A stretch of 64,000 nucleotides of DNA from Rhabditoides inermis (lineage: Eukaryota > Nematoda > Chromadorea > Rhabditida > Rhabditidae): the NCBI GenBank assembly GCA_963966185.1, contig CAWZYM010000329.1, forward strand, positions 836,501 to 900,500, written 5' to 3'. The notes under the pieces are model-generated. The model was not told the origin of the DNA. It made no database searches and worked only from the letters and a program-made list of their open reading frames with translations. Position 1 is the stretch's first letter, and each line of letters begins with the position of its first letter. Positions 38,701 to 49,315 of the stretch are shown here, piece by piece. Made by a program: the position numbers and the translations under genes.

Positions 38701-41700
38701 CGCAAATGTCGCAAATGTCGCGAATGTCGCAAATGTCGCAAATGTCGCAAATGTCGCAATTGTTGCAAATGCCGCAAATGTCGCAAATGTCGCAAATGTC
38801 GCAATTGTCAGCATGTCGCAAATGTCAGAAAAATCAGAGAATCAGAATGTCAAAATGTCAGAATGTCAAATTGCCAGAGTGTCCGCATATCAGAAGGTCG
38901 CAAATGCCGCAAATGTCGCAAATGATGCGAATGTCGCCAATGTCGCAAATGTTGCAAATGTTGCAAATGCCGCAAAAGTCGCAAAAGTCGCAAATGTCGA
39001 AAATGTAGCAAATGTCGCAAAGTAGGAATGTCAGAATGATGCGAATATCGCAAATGTCGCAAATGCCGCAAATGTCGCAAATGTCGCAAATGTCGCAAAT
39101 GTCGCAAATGTTGCAAATGTCGCAAACGTCGCAAATGTCGCAAATGTCGCAAATGTCGCAAATGTCAGAAAAATCAGAATGCCAGAATGTCAAAATGTCA
39201 GAATGTCAGATTGTCAGAGTGTCCGAATATCAGAATGATGCAAACATCGCAAATGTCGCAAATGTCGCAAATGTCGCGAATGTCGCAAATGTCGCAAATG
39301 TCGCAAATGTCGCAATTGTTGCAAATGTCGCAAATGTCGCAAATGTCGCAAATGTCGCAATTGTCAGCATGTCGCAAATGTCAGAAAAATCAGAATATCA
39401 GAATGTCAAAATGTCAGAATGTCAAATTGCCAGAGTGTCCGCATATCAGAATGTCGCAAATGCCGCAAATGTCGCAAATGATGCGAATGTCGCCAATGTC
39501 GCAAATGTCGCAAATGTTGCAAATGTCGCCAAGTGAGAATGTCAAAATGTCAGAATGTCAGAATGATGCAAACATCGCAAATGTCGCAAATGTCGCAAAT
39601 GTCGCAAATGTCGCAAATGTCGCAAATGTCGCAAATGTCAGAAAAATCAGAACGCCAGAATGTCAAAATGTCAGAATGTCAGACTGTCAGAGTGTCAGAA
39701 TATCAGAATGATGCAAACATCGCAATTGCAAAGGTCGCAAAGGTCGCAAATGTCGCAAAGGTCGCAAATGTCGCAAATGATGCAAATGTCGCAAATGTCG
39801 CAAATGTTGCAAATGTCGCGAATGTCGCAATTGTCGCAAATGTCGCAAATGATGCAAATGTCGCAAATGTCGCCAAGAAAGAATGTCAAAATGTCAGAAT
39901 GTCAGAATGATGCAAACATAGCAAATGTCGCAAATGTCGAAAATGTCGCAAATGTCGAAAAGAATGCAAATGTCGCAAATGTCGCGAACATCGCAAAGTA
40001 AGAATGCCAGAATGATGCAAATATCGCAAATGTCGCAAATGTCGCAAATGTCGCTCATGTCGCAAATGTCGCAAATGTCGCAAAGTAAGAATTTCAGAAT
40101 GCCAGAATGTCAGTACGATTAAAACATCGTAAATGTCGCAAATGTCGCGAATGTCGCAAATGTCGCAAATGTCGCAAATGTCGCAATTGTTGCAAATATC
40201 GCAAATGTCGCAAATGTCGCAAATGTCGCAATTGTCAGCATGTCGCAAATGTCAGAAAAATCAGAATATCAGAATGTCAAAATGTCAGAATGTCAAATTG
40301 CCAGAGTGTCCGCATATCAGAATGTCGCAAATGCCGCAAATGTCGCAAATGATGCGAATGTCGCCAATGTCGCAAATGTCGCAAATGTTGCAAATGCCGC
40401 AAATGTCGCAAAAGTCGCAAATGTCGAAAATGTAGCAAATGTCGCAAAGTAGGAATGTCAGAATGGTGCGAATATCGCAAATGTCGCAAATGCCGCAAAT
40501 GTCGCAAATGTCGCTCATGTCGCAAATGTCGCAAATGTCGCATAGTAAGAATATCAGAATGTCAGAATGATGGAAACATCGCAAATGTCGCAAATGTCGC
40601 AAATGTTGCAAATGTCGCAAACGTCGCAAATGTCGCAAATGTCGCAAATGTCGCAAATGTCAGAAAAATCAGAATGCCAGAATGTCAAAATGTCAGAATG
40701 TCAGATTGTCAGAGTGTCCGAATATCAGAATGATGCAAACATCGCAAATGTCGCAAATGTCGCAAATGTCGCGAATGTCGCAAATGTCGCAAATGTCGCA
40801 AATGTCGCAATTGTTGCAAATGTCGCAAATGTCGCAAATGTCGCAAATGTCGCAATTGTCAGCATGTCGCAAATGTCAGAAAAATCAGAATATCAGAATG
40901 TCAAAATGTCAGAATGTCAAATTGCCAGAGTGTCCGCATATCAGAATGTCGCAAATGCCGCAAATGTCGCAAATGATGCGAATGTCGCCAATGTCGCAAA
41001 TGTCGCAAATGTTGCAAATGTCACCAAGTGAGAATGTCAAAATGTCAGAATGTCAGAATGATGCAAACATCGCAAATGTCGCAAATGTCGCAAATGTCGC
41101 AAATGTCGCAAATGTCGCAAATGTCGCAAATGTCAGAAAAATCAGAACGCCAGAATGTCAAAATGTCAGAATGTCAGACTGTCAGAGTGTCAGAATATCA
41201 GAATGATGCAAACATCGCAATTGCAAAGGTCGCAAAGGTCGCAAATGTCGCAAAGGTCGCAAATGTCGCAAATGATGCAAATGTCGCAAATGTCGCAAAT
41301 GTTGCAAATGTCGCGAATGTCGCAATTGTCGCAAATGTCGATAAATAAGAATGTCAGAATGATGCAAATGTCGCAAATGTCGCAAATGTCGCAAATGTCG
41401 CAAATGTCGCACATGTCGCAAATGTCGCCAAGTGAGAATGTCAAAATGTCAGAATGTCAGAATGATGCAAACATCGCAAATGTCGCAAATGTCGCAAATG
41501 TCGCAAATGTCGCAAATGTCGCAAATGTCGCAAATGTCAGAAAAATCAGAACGCCAGAATGTCAAAATGTCAGAATGTCAGACTGTCAGAGTGTCAGAAT
41601 ATCAGAATGATGCAAACATCGCAATTGCAAAGGTCGCAAAGGTCGCAAATGTCGCAAATGTCGCAAATGTCGCAAATGATGCAAATGTCGCAAATGTCGC

Positions 41701-44700
41701 AAATGTCGCAAATGTCGCAAATGTTGCAAATGTCGAGAATGTCGCAATTGTCGCGAATGTCGATAAATAAGAATGTCAGAATGATGCAAATATCGCAAAT
41801 GTCGCAAATGTCGCAAATGTCGCAAATGTCGCAATTGTCGCAAATGTCGCAAATGTTGCGAATGTCGCGAATGTCGCAAATGTCGCAAATGATGCAAATG
41901 TCGCAAATGTCGCCAAGTAAGAATGTCAAAATGTCAGAATGTCAGAATGATGCAAACATCGCAAATGTCGCAAATCTGACATTCTGGCATTCTGACATTC
42001 TTATTTTGCGACATTTGCGACATTTGCGACATTTGCGACATTTGCGGCATTTGCGACATTTGCGACATTTGCGATGTTAGCATCATTATGGCATTCTGCC
42101 CTTCTGACATTCTGACATTCTGATATTATGACATTTTGACATTCTCACTTGGCGACATTTGCGACAATTGCGACATTTGCGATGTTTGCATCATTCTGAC
42201 ATTCTGACATTCTTACTTTGCGACATTTGCGACATTTGCGACATTTGCGACATTTGCATCATACTGACATTCTGGCAATCTGACATTCTTACTTTGCGAC
42301 ATTTGCGACAATCGCGACATTTGCGACAATCGCGACATTTGCGACATTTGCGACATTTGCGAATTTGCGACATTTGCGACATTTGCGACGCAAATGTTGC
42401 AAATGTCGCAAACGTCGCAAATGTCGCAAATGTCGCAAATGTCGCAAATGTCAGAAAAATCAGAATGCCAGAATGTCAAAATGTCAGAATGTCAGATTGT
42501 CAGAGTGTCCGAATATCAGAATGATGCAAACATCGCAAATGTCGCAAATGTCGCAAATGTCGCGATTGTCGCAAATGTCGCGTTTGTCGCAAATGTCGCA
42601 AAGTAAGAATGTCAGATTGCCAGAATGTCAGTATGATGCAAATGTCGCAAATGTCGCAAATGTCGCAAATGTCGCAAAGTAAGAATGTCAGAATGTCAGA
42701 ATGATGCAAACATCGCAAATGTCGCAAATGTCGCAAATGTCGCAAATGTTGCAATTGTCGCAAACGTCGCAAATGTCGCAAATGTCGCAAATGTCGCAAA
42801 TGTCAGAAAAATCAGAATGCCAGAATGTCAAAATGTCAGAATGTCAGATTGTCAGAGTGTCCGAATATCAGAATGATGCAAACATCGCAAATGTCGCAAA
42901 TGTCGCAAATGTCGCGATTGTCGCAAATGTCGCGTTTGTCGCAAATGTCGCAAAGTAAGAATGTCAGATTGCCAGAATGTCAGTATGATGCAAATGTCGC
43001 AAATGTCGCAAATGTCGCAAATGTCGCAAAGTAAGAATGTCAGAATGTCAGAATGATGCAAACATCGCAAATGTCGCAAATGTCGCAAATGTCGCAAATG
43101 ATGCAAATGTCGCAAATGTCGCCAAGAAAGAATGTCAGAATGTCAGAATGTCAGAATGATGCAAACATCGCAAATGTCGCAACTGTCGAAAATGTCGCAA
43201 ATGTCGCAAAGAATGCAAATGTCGCAAATGTCACAAACGTCGCAAAGTAAGAATGTCAGAATGTCAGAATGTCAGAATGATGCAAACATGGCAAATGTCG
43301 CAAATGTCGCAAATGTCGCAAATGTCGCAAATGCCGCAAATGTCGCAGATGCCGCAAATGTCGCAAATGTCGCAAATGTCGCATTTGTAGCAAATGTCGC
43401 AAATGTCGCTCATGTCGCAAATGTCGCAAATGTCGCATTTGTAGCAAATGTCGCAAATGTCGCTCATGTCGCAAATGTCGCAAATGTCGCAAATGCCGCA
43501 AATGTCGCAAATGTCGCGAATGTCGCAAAAGTCGCAAATGTCGCCATTGTAGCAAATGTCGCAAAGTAGGAATGTCAGAATGATGCAAAGATCGCAAATG
43601 TCGCAAATGTCGCAAATGTCGCAAATGTCGCAAATGTCGTAAATGATGAAATGTCGCAAATATCGCAAACGTCGCAAAAGTCGCAATTGTCGCAATTGTT
43701 GCAAATGCCGCAAATGTCGCAAATGATGCAAATGTCGCAAATGTCGCAACTGTAGCAACTGTAGCAAATGTCGCAAAGTAGGAATGTCAGAATGGTGCCA
43801 ATATCGCAAATGTCGCAAATGCCGCAAATGTCGCCAATGTCGCAAATGTCGCAAATGTCGCAAATGTCGCAAATGTCGCAAAGTAAGAATGCCAGAATGA
43901 TGCAAATATCGCAAATGTCGCAAATGCCGCAAATGCCGCAAATGTCGCAAATGTCGCTCATGTCGCAAATGTCGCAAATGTCGCAAAGTAAGAATGTCAG
44001 AATGCCAGAATGTCAGTACGATTAAAACACCGCAAATGTCGCAAATGTCGCGAATGTCGCAAATGTCGCAAATGTCGCAATTGTTGCAAATGCCGCAAAT
44101 GTCGCAAATGTCGCAAATGTCGCAAATGTCGCAATTGTCAGGCAGTCGCAAATGTCAGAAAAATCAGAATATCAGAATGTCAAAATGTCAGAATGTCAAA
44201 TTGCTAGAGTGTCCGCATATCAGAATGTCGCAAATCCCGCAAATGTCGCAAATGATGCGAATGTCGCAAATGTCGCAAATTTCGCAAATGTTGCAAATGC
44301 CGCAAATGTCGCAAAAGTCGCAAATGTCGAAAATGTAGCAAATGTCGCAAAGTAGGAATGTCAGAATGATGCGAATATCGCAAATGTCGCAAATGCCGCA
44401 AATGTCGCAAATGTCGCTCATGTCGCAAATGTCGCAAATGTCGCATAGTAAGAATGTCAGAATGTCAGAATGATGCAAACATCGCAAATGTCGCAAATGT
44501 CGCAAATGTTGCAAATGTCGCAAACGTCGCAAATGTCGCAAATGTCGCAAATGTCGCAAATGTCAGAAAAATCAGAATGCCAGAATGTCAAAATGTCAGA
44601 ATGTCAGATTGTCAGAGTGTCCGAATATCAGAATGATGCAAACATCGCAAATGTCGCAAATGTCGCAAATGTCGCGATTGTCGCAAATGTCGCTGATTGT

Positions 44701-45353
44701 CGCAAATGTCGCCAAGTAAGAATGTCAGATTGCCAGAATGTCAGTATGATGCAAATGTCGCAAATGTCGCAAATGTCGCAAATGTCGCAAAGTAAGAATG
44801 TCAGAATGTCAGAATGATGCAAACATCGCAATTGTCGCAATTGTCGCAAATGTCGCCAAGTGAGAATGTCAAAATGTCATAATATCAGAATGTCAGAATG
44901 TCAGAAGGGCAGAATGCCATAATGATGCTAACATCGCAAATGTCGCAAATGTTGCAAATGTCGCAAATGTCGCAATGGTCGCAAATGTCGCAAATGTCGC
45001 AAATGTCGCAAATGTCGCAAACGTCGCAAATGTCGCAAATGTCGCCAAGTGAGAATGTCAAAATGTCATAATATCAGAATGTCAGAATGTCAGAAGGGCA
45101 GAATGCCATAATGATGCTAACATCGCAAATGTCGCAAATGTTGCAAATGTCGCAAATGTCGCAAATGTCGCAAATGTCGCAAATGTCGCAAATGTCGCAA
45201 ATGTCGCAAATGTCGCAAAAGTCGCAAATGTCGCAAATGTCGCCAAGTAAGAATGTCAAAATGTCAGAATGTCAGAATGATGCAAACATCGCAAATGTCG
45301 CAAATGTCGCAAATGTCGCAAAAGTCGCCAAGTAAGAATGTCAAAATGTCAGA
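29720..45353 (+). repeat. 9-bp satellite, fourth and largest block
   Basis: 15.6 kb of AATGTCGCA-type units with cassettes. The left 3.2 kb copy 14747-17900. Further right, higher-order repeats of 2442, 3176 and 5618 bp are visible, for example matching segments at 33394 and 39012 and at 33046, 35488 and 38664. One internal inversion lies at 41977-42389. The array ends in AATGTCAGATTTTCGC at about 45353, where non-repetitive DNA begins. All long ORFs here are repeat artefacts. Confidence 0.95.
41977..42389 (-). repeat. Inverted segment within the 9-bp block
   Basis: For about 413 bp the units read TGCGACATT instead of AATGTCGCA, cassettes included. Both breakpoints are clean (AAAT/CTGACATT and GCGAC/GCAAATG) and no foreign sequence lies at them. 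It is the only orientation change seen in any 9-bp block. Confidence 0.95.
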
Positions 45354-45466
45354 TTTTCGCTCTAGACTTGCTGATTTCTAATAAAACTTTACCAATACCA
45401 TTGTTAATTTGAAAGAAGAAAAAAAAACCAATTTTTAAACAATGATTACTAGTGTTTACCTTTCAG

Positions 45467-45560
45467 ATTGTTCGGACCGACCTCCGGAAGACTCCGTGTC
45501 CTCTGCCGACGCTTCTCGATCGCTCGTGTCTCCACTCGCTACACTCCAACCCTTCCACTG
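45467..45560 (+). other. Candidate isolated exon beside the satellite
   Basis: A 94-bp stretch preceded by a polypyrimidine tract ending TTTACCTTTCAG and followed by CTG/GTAAGC, a good donor. In one frame (phase 1 in, phase 2 out) it is open and reads as a Ser/Pro-rich peptide starting CSDRPPEDSVSSADAS. An AATAAA lies downstream at 45647. No partner exon is recognisable, because satellite lies to the left. It may be a stranded exon of a gene cut by the array, or chance. Confidence 0.3.
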
Positions 45561-45704
45561 GTAAGCAGTCGGCCTTGCTATGCTTCGCATTTCTCTGTAC
45601 TAGATCCTGTCTAAATCTGTTTTTGCTAGAGTTGTATTACTTGACTAATAAATCGTGACTTGAGCTTTTCTTTTTCTTAGACTTTCTATGGTTCTCGCTT
45701 ATGT

Positions 45705-46031
45705 CTACTCCGAGTCCGTGTCGGAGTCGGCTTCTATGTTTCCTACTGAGCTCCCATACATATCGTAGTAGTGGCTATGCTCATAGCTAGTGACTGGGAA
45801 TCTGATAGGGCAGAACGCACTACTGTGTGTGTGACTGCCACACCCTATGCAAAGTTTGGTGACGCAGTGACCAAACTGAGGCTCGATCTTCCCACATGCC
45901 AGGTTGACTCCTAATCCCATTGCTGTTATACTCCTTACTAGTCTATTGGGATATCGCTCACAGTCAATCAAAGCATGCGACCCTTGACATGAGTGCACAC
46001 CATCTGAACAATAGCATATAATAACCAACAA
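45705..46031 (-). CDS. Zinc-knuckle ORF, retroelement gag-like fragment
   Basis: A 108-residue ORF. Residues ~64-77 form a canonical CCHC zinc knuckle (CIGCGSHTHSSAFC, C-x2-C-x4-H-x4-C), followed by PIRFPV and an acidic tail (DSDTDSE). The knuckle region resembles the C-terminal part of the ORF at 46461-46961: both have G-x-C, a Cys-Gly-x3-His core and CP-x3-PV. CCHC knuckles usually bind RNA or single-stranded DNA and are typical of retroelement Gag proteins. No ATG context or promoter argues for a live host gene. A host nucleic-acid-binding protein is possible. Confidence 0.4.
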   Translation of the reverse strand: MLVIICYCSDGVHSCQGSHALIDCERYPNRLVRSITAMGLGVNLACGKIEPQFGHCVTKLCIGCGSHTHSSAFCPIRFPVTSYEHSHYYDMYGSSVGNIEADSDTDSE

Positions 46032-46460
46032 TAAGAGGTGACTCGATATGGGTATGGTTTGATAACCATAGACTGATAGTAGTAATGATCATCGACTCAA
46101 TTTGAACAAACGTTTATTGTAAAACCGGCATATCAAGACTATGCATACAATGTATTTTAACGATAACAACAACATGAGTAAAGGTTGAGAACAGCAGTAG
46201 TGAGACTTTGTGCGTGACAATGCGCTACCGTGAGATTTCTATGTACTGTGTAGACATGAGGAATTTGACTGTGACTGCAACATGGGCGCTAGTTAACTAA
46301 TCAAGAGACTGAAACACAAAACTACTGGGTGACTGAACATGGATTATGATAGGACATGGATTATGATACGAGACAATTATGAGACTGAAACAGATAAGAC
46401 TGGATGGCTTGGATGAGTGGAGGTGGTTGCTTGCTCTTACTCCATACACAGTTGGCAGCA
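46032..46460. other. No recognisable feature
   Basis: AT-rich spacer between the two zinc-knuckle ORFs. It holds only short direct repeats (ACATGGATTATGATA twice near 46338-46368, and GAGACTGAAACA twice). I see no gene or RNA. Confidence 0.6.
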
Positions 46461-46961
46461 CTACCAGACTCCATTCCTGCAGGCGATGCCGAGTTTCTCG
46501 AAAAGCCATTTGTAGCAAGGAGTTTTGTCGTCGGGAACCGGGTACGCCGCAGGGCAGAGCACATTACCATGGTCTGTAGCTCCGCAGCGCGTCGACTGGC
46601 GCTTGCATTCTTCTCCCAGGTGAGGCGCAGCGCATTTTGGGTCCACGGAGGTGTCCGCGCACCTCACGAGACGCGCCGCCCAGTGTGAGTAAGTGATGCA
46701 TCTCTCCGACAGGTGGTCCATTCCACAGAGGCTACTCGTGTTCCTCATCTTCCTCCACTTGAGATTCTTGTGGTGAGCCTGCCCCCAAATCGACATCTTC
46801 CGAGGTGTTTTCTTTGTGGACATCTGCGTCGGGTGCATGTGGGGGCTTCGGATGAAGAGGTTCCTCGGGGTCACTTGACGGATTCCGGTGTTCTGGTTGT
46901 GGTGACTCGACGGAGCCGCGGGCGACTGCGAAGGGGTGCGCACCGGCTTTTGCATCTCCAC
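46461..46961 (-). CDS. Cys/His-rich ORF with degenerate zinc knuckles
   Basis: A 166-residue ORF with a basic, Pro/Ser/Thr-rich first half and a Cys/His-rich second half. Three knuckle-like elements can be seen: CGMDHLSERC, CAAPHLGEEC and RCGATDHGNVLC. In the last, the first Cys of a CCHC motif is replaced by Ser, so it is degenerate. The end (CPAAYPV) parallels CPIRFPV in the ORF at 45705-46031, which suggests two related copies. A retroelement Gag origin is the best guess. The ORF may continue, with frame breaks, from the relic at 47012-47341. Confidence 0.4.
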   Translation of the reverse strand: MEMQKPVRTPSQSPAAPSSHHNQNTGIRQVTPRNLFIRSPHMHPTQMSTKKTPRKMSIWGQAHHKNLKWRKMRNTSSLCGMDHLSERCITYSHWAARLVRCADTSVDPKCAAPHLGEECKRQSTRCGATDHGNVLCPAAYPVPDDKTPCYKWLFEKLGIACRNGVW

Positions 46962-47011
46962 ACTAGGAGAGACTACAGTCTTGTACAGAGGCGGGAATGA
47001 CTCCAGCGCGT

Positions 47012-47341
47012 TCAGATACGGTTGGCTCGCGGATCAATTTCTGGGGGAGGACTTGGGTGAAATATGTATGTATTCTTGGACTCCTCCATTTTCTCAGTGA
47101 CTGCAGCACGTCTCTTACCGGTGACGTGTATGAAGCCTTTCTTGTCGTCGTCCTCGGTTTGTTTGGCCCAGTCGTCCTCAATTTCCTCGGGTTTCTACTT
47201 GTCAACGGCCAGCGCACGGTGCGAGGCGAATATCTTCAGGAGTAGCTCCTCGTTCACGAAGAACCTCAGACCGTCCGTTTGCGTGGACTTGTTTTCGAGT
47301 TGGGCTTGCACAGGGCGCTCATCTTGGAGTCTACCGACTTA
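47012..47341 (-). pseudogene. Broken coding relic upstream of the zinc-knuckle ORF
   Basis: One minus-strand frame reads as a plausible charged protein (segments such as DGLRFFVNEELLLKIFASHR, KPEEIEDDWAKQTEDDDKKG and EKMEESKNTYIFHPSPPPE). It is cut by TAG at 47195-47197 and ends in TGA at 47012-47014, one frame off the downstream zinc-knuckle ORF. The palindromic element at 47342 is inserted at its upstream edge. I do not recognise the family. It looks like decayed coding sequence, probably of a retroelement. Confidence 0.4.
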
Positions 47342-47542
47342 CAAGGAGTGTCGTTTAGGCCACAGAAGCCGATGGTGACCAAACTGATATCAGAGATACC
47401 ATAGGAGGTCACTAGTCGAAAACCGTTTTCAAATCCACATGACCGGCCATACGTTTCGAGATATTTACGTTTCAAATTTTGAAGCTAAACTGTGTGGAAT
47501 GCTTTTGCGGTCTGTCACTCCAATCGCGCGAGCTGTGAAACA

Positions 47543-47613
47543 GCGGCGGTGGCCTAGTGGATAGAACGGCTGTCTGTCAAGCGGCAGGCTGTGGGTTCGC
47601 TCTCCGGATATGC
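47543..47613 (+). other. tRNA-like sequence, left arm of palindrome copy 1
   Basis: A box TGGCCTAGTGG, an anticodon-like CTGTCAAGCGGCAG and a B-like GGGTTCGC in tRNA spacing. The arms fold poorly, so it is a derived relic, loosely reminiscent of tRNA-Asp (GTC in the anticodon position). Confidence 0.6.
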
Positions 47614-47885
47614 TTTTCATTTTGCCGATTCTCTCCGGACTTGTACTTTTTTGTTCGAATGGTTGGAGTCACGCATGGTGAGAGGGTCATGTGGAAACCT
47701 TCGTCGGTAATATTTTTCGAAATTTTTGAAAATGATTTCTAAAGAACGCAAACATTTTGTAATGAGCTCTCAACAAGACGTATGACCGTTCGATTTGAAA
47801 AAAAAGAAGATGATAGGAGTTTTCTACCAACTGCCCAAATGTAACCAAAAAGTACAAGTCCTGAGAGAATCGGCAAAATGAAAAG

Positions 47886-47955
47886 CATATCCGGAGAGCG
47901 AACCCATAGCCTGCCGCTTGACAGACGGCCGCTCTATCCACTAGGCCACCGCCGC
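47886..47955 (-). other. tRNA-like sequence, right arm of palindrome copy 1
   Basis: Inverted partner of 47543-47613 with the same A box and the same GGGTTCGC. It points toward the centre of the element. Confidence 0.6.
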
Positions 47956-48266
47956 CGTTTCCCAGATCGCGCGAATGGAGTGACAGACCGCAAAAGCAAT
48001 CCACACGGTTCAGCTCCAAAATTTTAAACGTAAATATCTCGAAACGTATGGCCGGTCATGTGGATTTGGAAACGGTTTTCGACTAGTGACCTCATAGGGT
48101 ATCTTTGATATCAGTTTGGTCACCATCGGCTTCTGTGGCCTAAACGACACTCCTTGTTAGTGGTGGCAATCTACTCGTCGTCGCTGTCCGAAGAAATAAT
48201 CACTAAAAAGGACTTTATGGCAATGTTGATACACTGACTGGACTAGGCGACTGCAACAATGATTAC

Positions 48267-48993
48267 CTGTCGGGGTGGACTTGGTATTCTTTTCCTTTTT
48301 TTGCCTTCTCGACCTTCTTTTCATTCCTGCTCTTGCTTCTTATCTTGGTCTTCTTCTTCGGCTTCTTCTCGGGGATCTCACTGCCCGACGAGACTGAAAT
48401 GGATTGTATACTGTACGCTATCTACCGACGATGGATTATATGCTGTGTACCATAAGGACTTTGTAATTTTACGACTTTTGCATCATAATGACTAGAATGG
48501 CTGACAGCAATGTAACGAATACTACTCTCTTTCTGCCACATCCATTGCATAAGATAGTGGTTAAAGGTAAAGGAGGGTTAGATTTCACTTTTAAACAAGG
48601 GTAACCAAGAATTAGACTTTTCAACAAGAGGGTATGAGGATTAGACTTTTTCCAAAAAAGGCAAAAATAAAACTGATATATTGATTGTGTCCTAATGACT
48701 GACATAATCTCTCTTAACACATCTATTAAATTATGTGTAGCACAAAAAAGAGGGGGAAGTGAAGGTGATACACACTTTTCAAGGCAAGACAGACTACACG
48801 TAAAGACTTACCTTCAGATGAGAGCTTGTTAGACTCTGATTTGTTCTAGTCCTCCTTCTTGTCCTCGCTCTCGGAATAGTCATCGAAGGGCGAAGACTGG
48901 GTAAGTGGGCTAGCGATGGTCAAGTCGTCGAGAGTTTGTATGTAGGAGAGCACTCTTCTCCTCGGGAGTGATTCCGGAAACCTTAGCCATGAC
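48267..48993 (-). pseudogene. Decayed multi-exon coding relic, Lys/acid-rich
   Basis: Two exon-like pieces can be seen. The first, 48812-48993, has acceptor TTTTAG and donor GAAG/GTAAGT. The second, 48267-48393, has acceptor ATTTCAG and donor ACAG/GTAATC. In the only frame that joins them (phase 1), the product is a low-complexity charged linker (FDDYSESEDKKED, then after TAG at 48846-48848 NKSESNKLSSE, then SGSEIPEKKPKKKTKIRSK). Joining phases and good splice sites argue for former coding sequence, and the in-frame TAG argues that it is dead. The relic at 47012-47341 may be its continuation across the palindromic insertion. Function unknown. Confidence 0.4.
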
Positions 48994-49312
48994 CTAAAAT
49001 CATTAGAGTTAATAATCTGTGAAAAAAAGGCACGCACATCGTAAACGCGATCGCATACATTAAGACTTTATATTGATGGATATGTAAAATGACTATTATC
49101 TGATTAGAAAGTACACAAATTAAGAAAATTAAAAAAGACTAATTAGGCTGATTTTTCGGAAAAAAAATATTTCTCATTAAAATTTGGATCTACCTCCACT
49201 ACTGTCCCCATTCAGGATCATTATTTGCGGGACCGTTCTTATTTTCGACTTTTCCCGCGCGTATTCGGCATTAATGTATATGTAGTCGCTAATTATCTCA
49301 AATCTTTTTCGC
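48994..49312. other. Unassigned sequence, possible 3' end of the BEL/Pao relic
   Basis: AT-rich with no ORF of note. On the minus strand it contains GGGGACAGTAGTGGAGG (49188-49204). A purine-rich tract would be expected at about this place just before a 3' LTR, but no LTR pair can be seen in the window. Confidence 0.25.
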
Positions 49313-49315
49313 TTA

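Larger units (their letters stand above)
47342..48156. mobile_element. Palindromic element with tRNA-like arms, copy 1 (815 bp)
   Basis: The left and right arms (~400 bp each) are near-perfect inverted repeats, starting CAAGGAGTGTCG and ending in its complement. The element is flanked by TTA (47339-47341 and 48157-48159). A 3-bp TWA duplication is the hallmark of PIF/Harbinger-type insertion, so a Harbinger-related non-autonomous element is likely. Each arm carries a tRNA-like pol III promoter pair (A box TGGCCTAGTGG, B-like GGGTTCGC). It has no coding capacity. The same family recurs at 60650-61469. Confidence 0.8.

Noticed and set aside
409..45335. Dozens of ORFs of 60-295 codons encoding MSQ, NVA, CRK, CDI, RHL or ATF repeats
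   Set aside because: They are forced by the stop-free 9-mer, occur on both strands and in all frames at once, and change frame at every cassette. No start context, splice sites or non-repeat sequence supports a gene.
1..45353. CRISPR array
   Set aside because: Repeats are contiguous 9- or 92-bp monomers without unique spacers, and the genome is eukaryotic.
1..45353. Telomeric or subtelomeric repeat
   Set aside because: No TTAGGG-type repeat is present in the window.
47543..47613. Functional tRNA gene
   Set aside because: A and B boxes are present but the acceptor and T stems do not pair, and the sequence is part of a repeated palindromic element.
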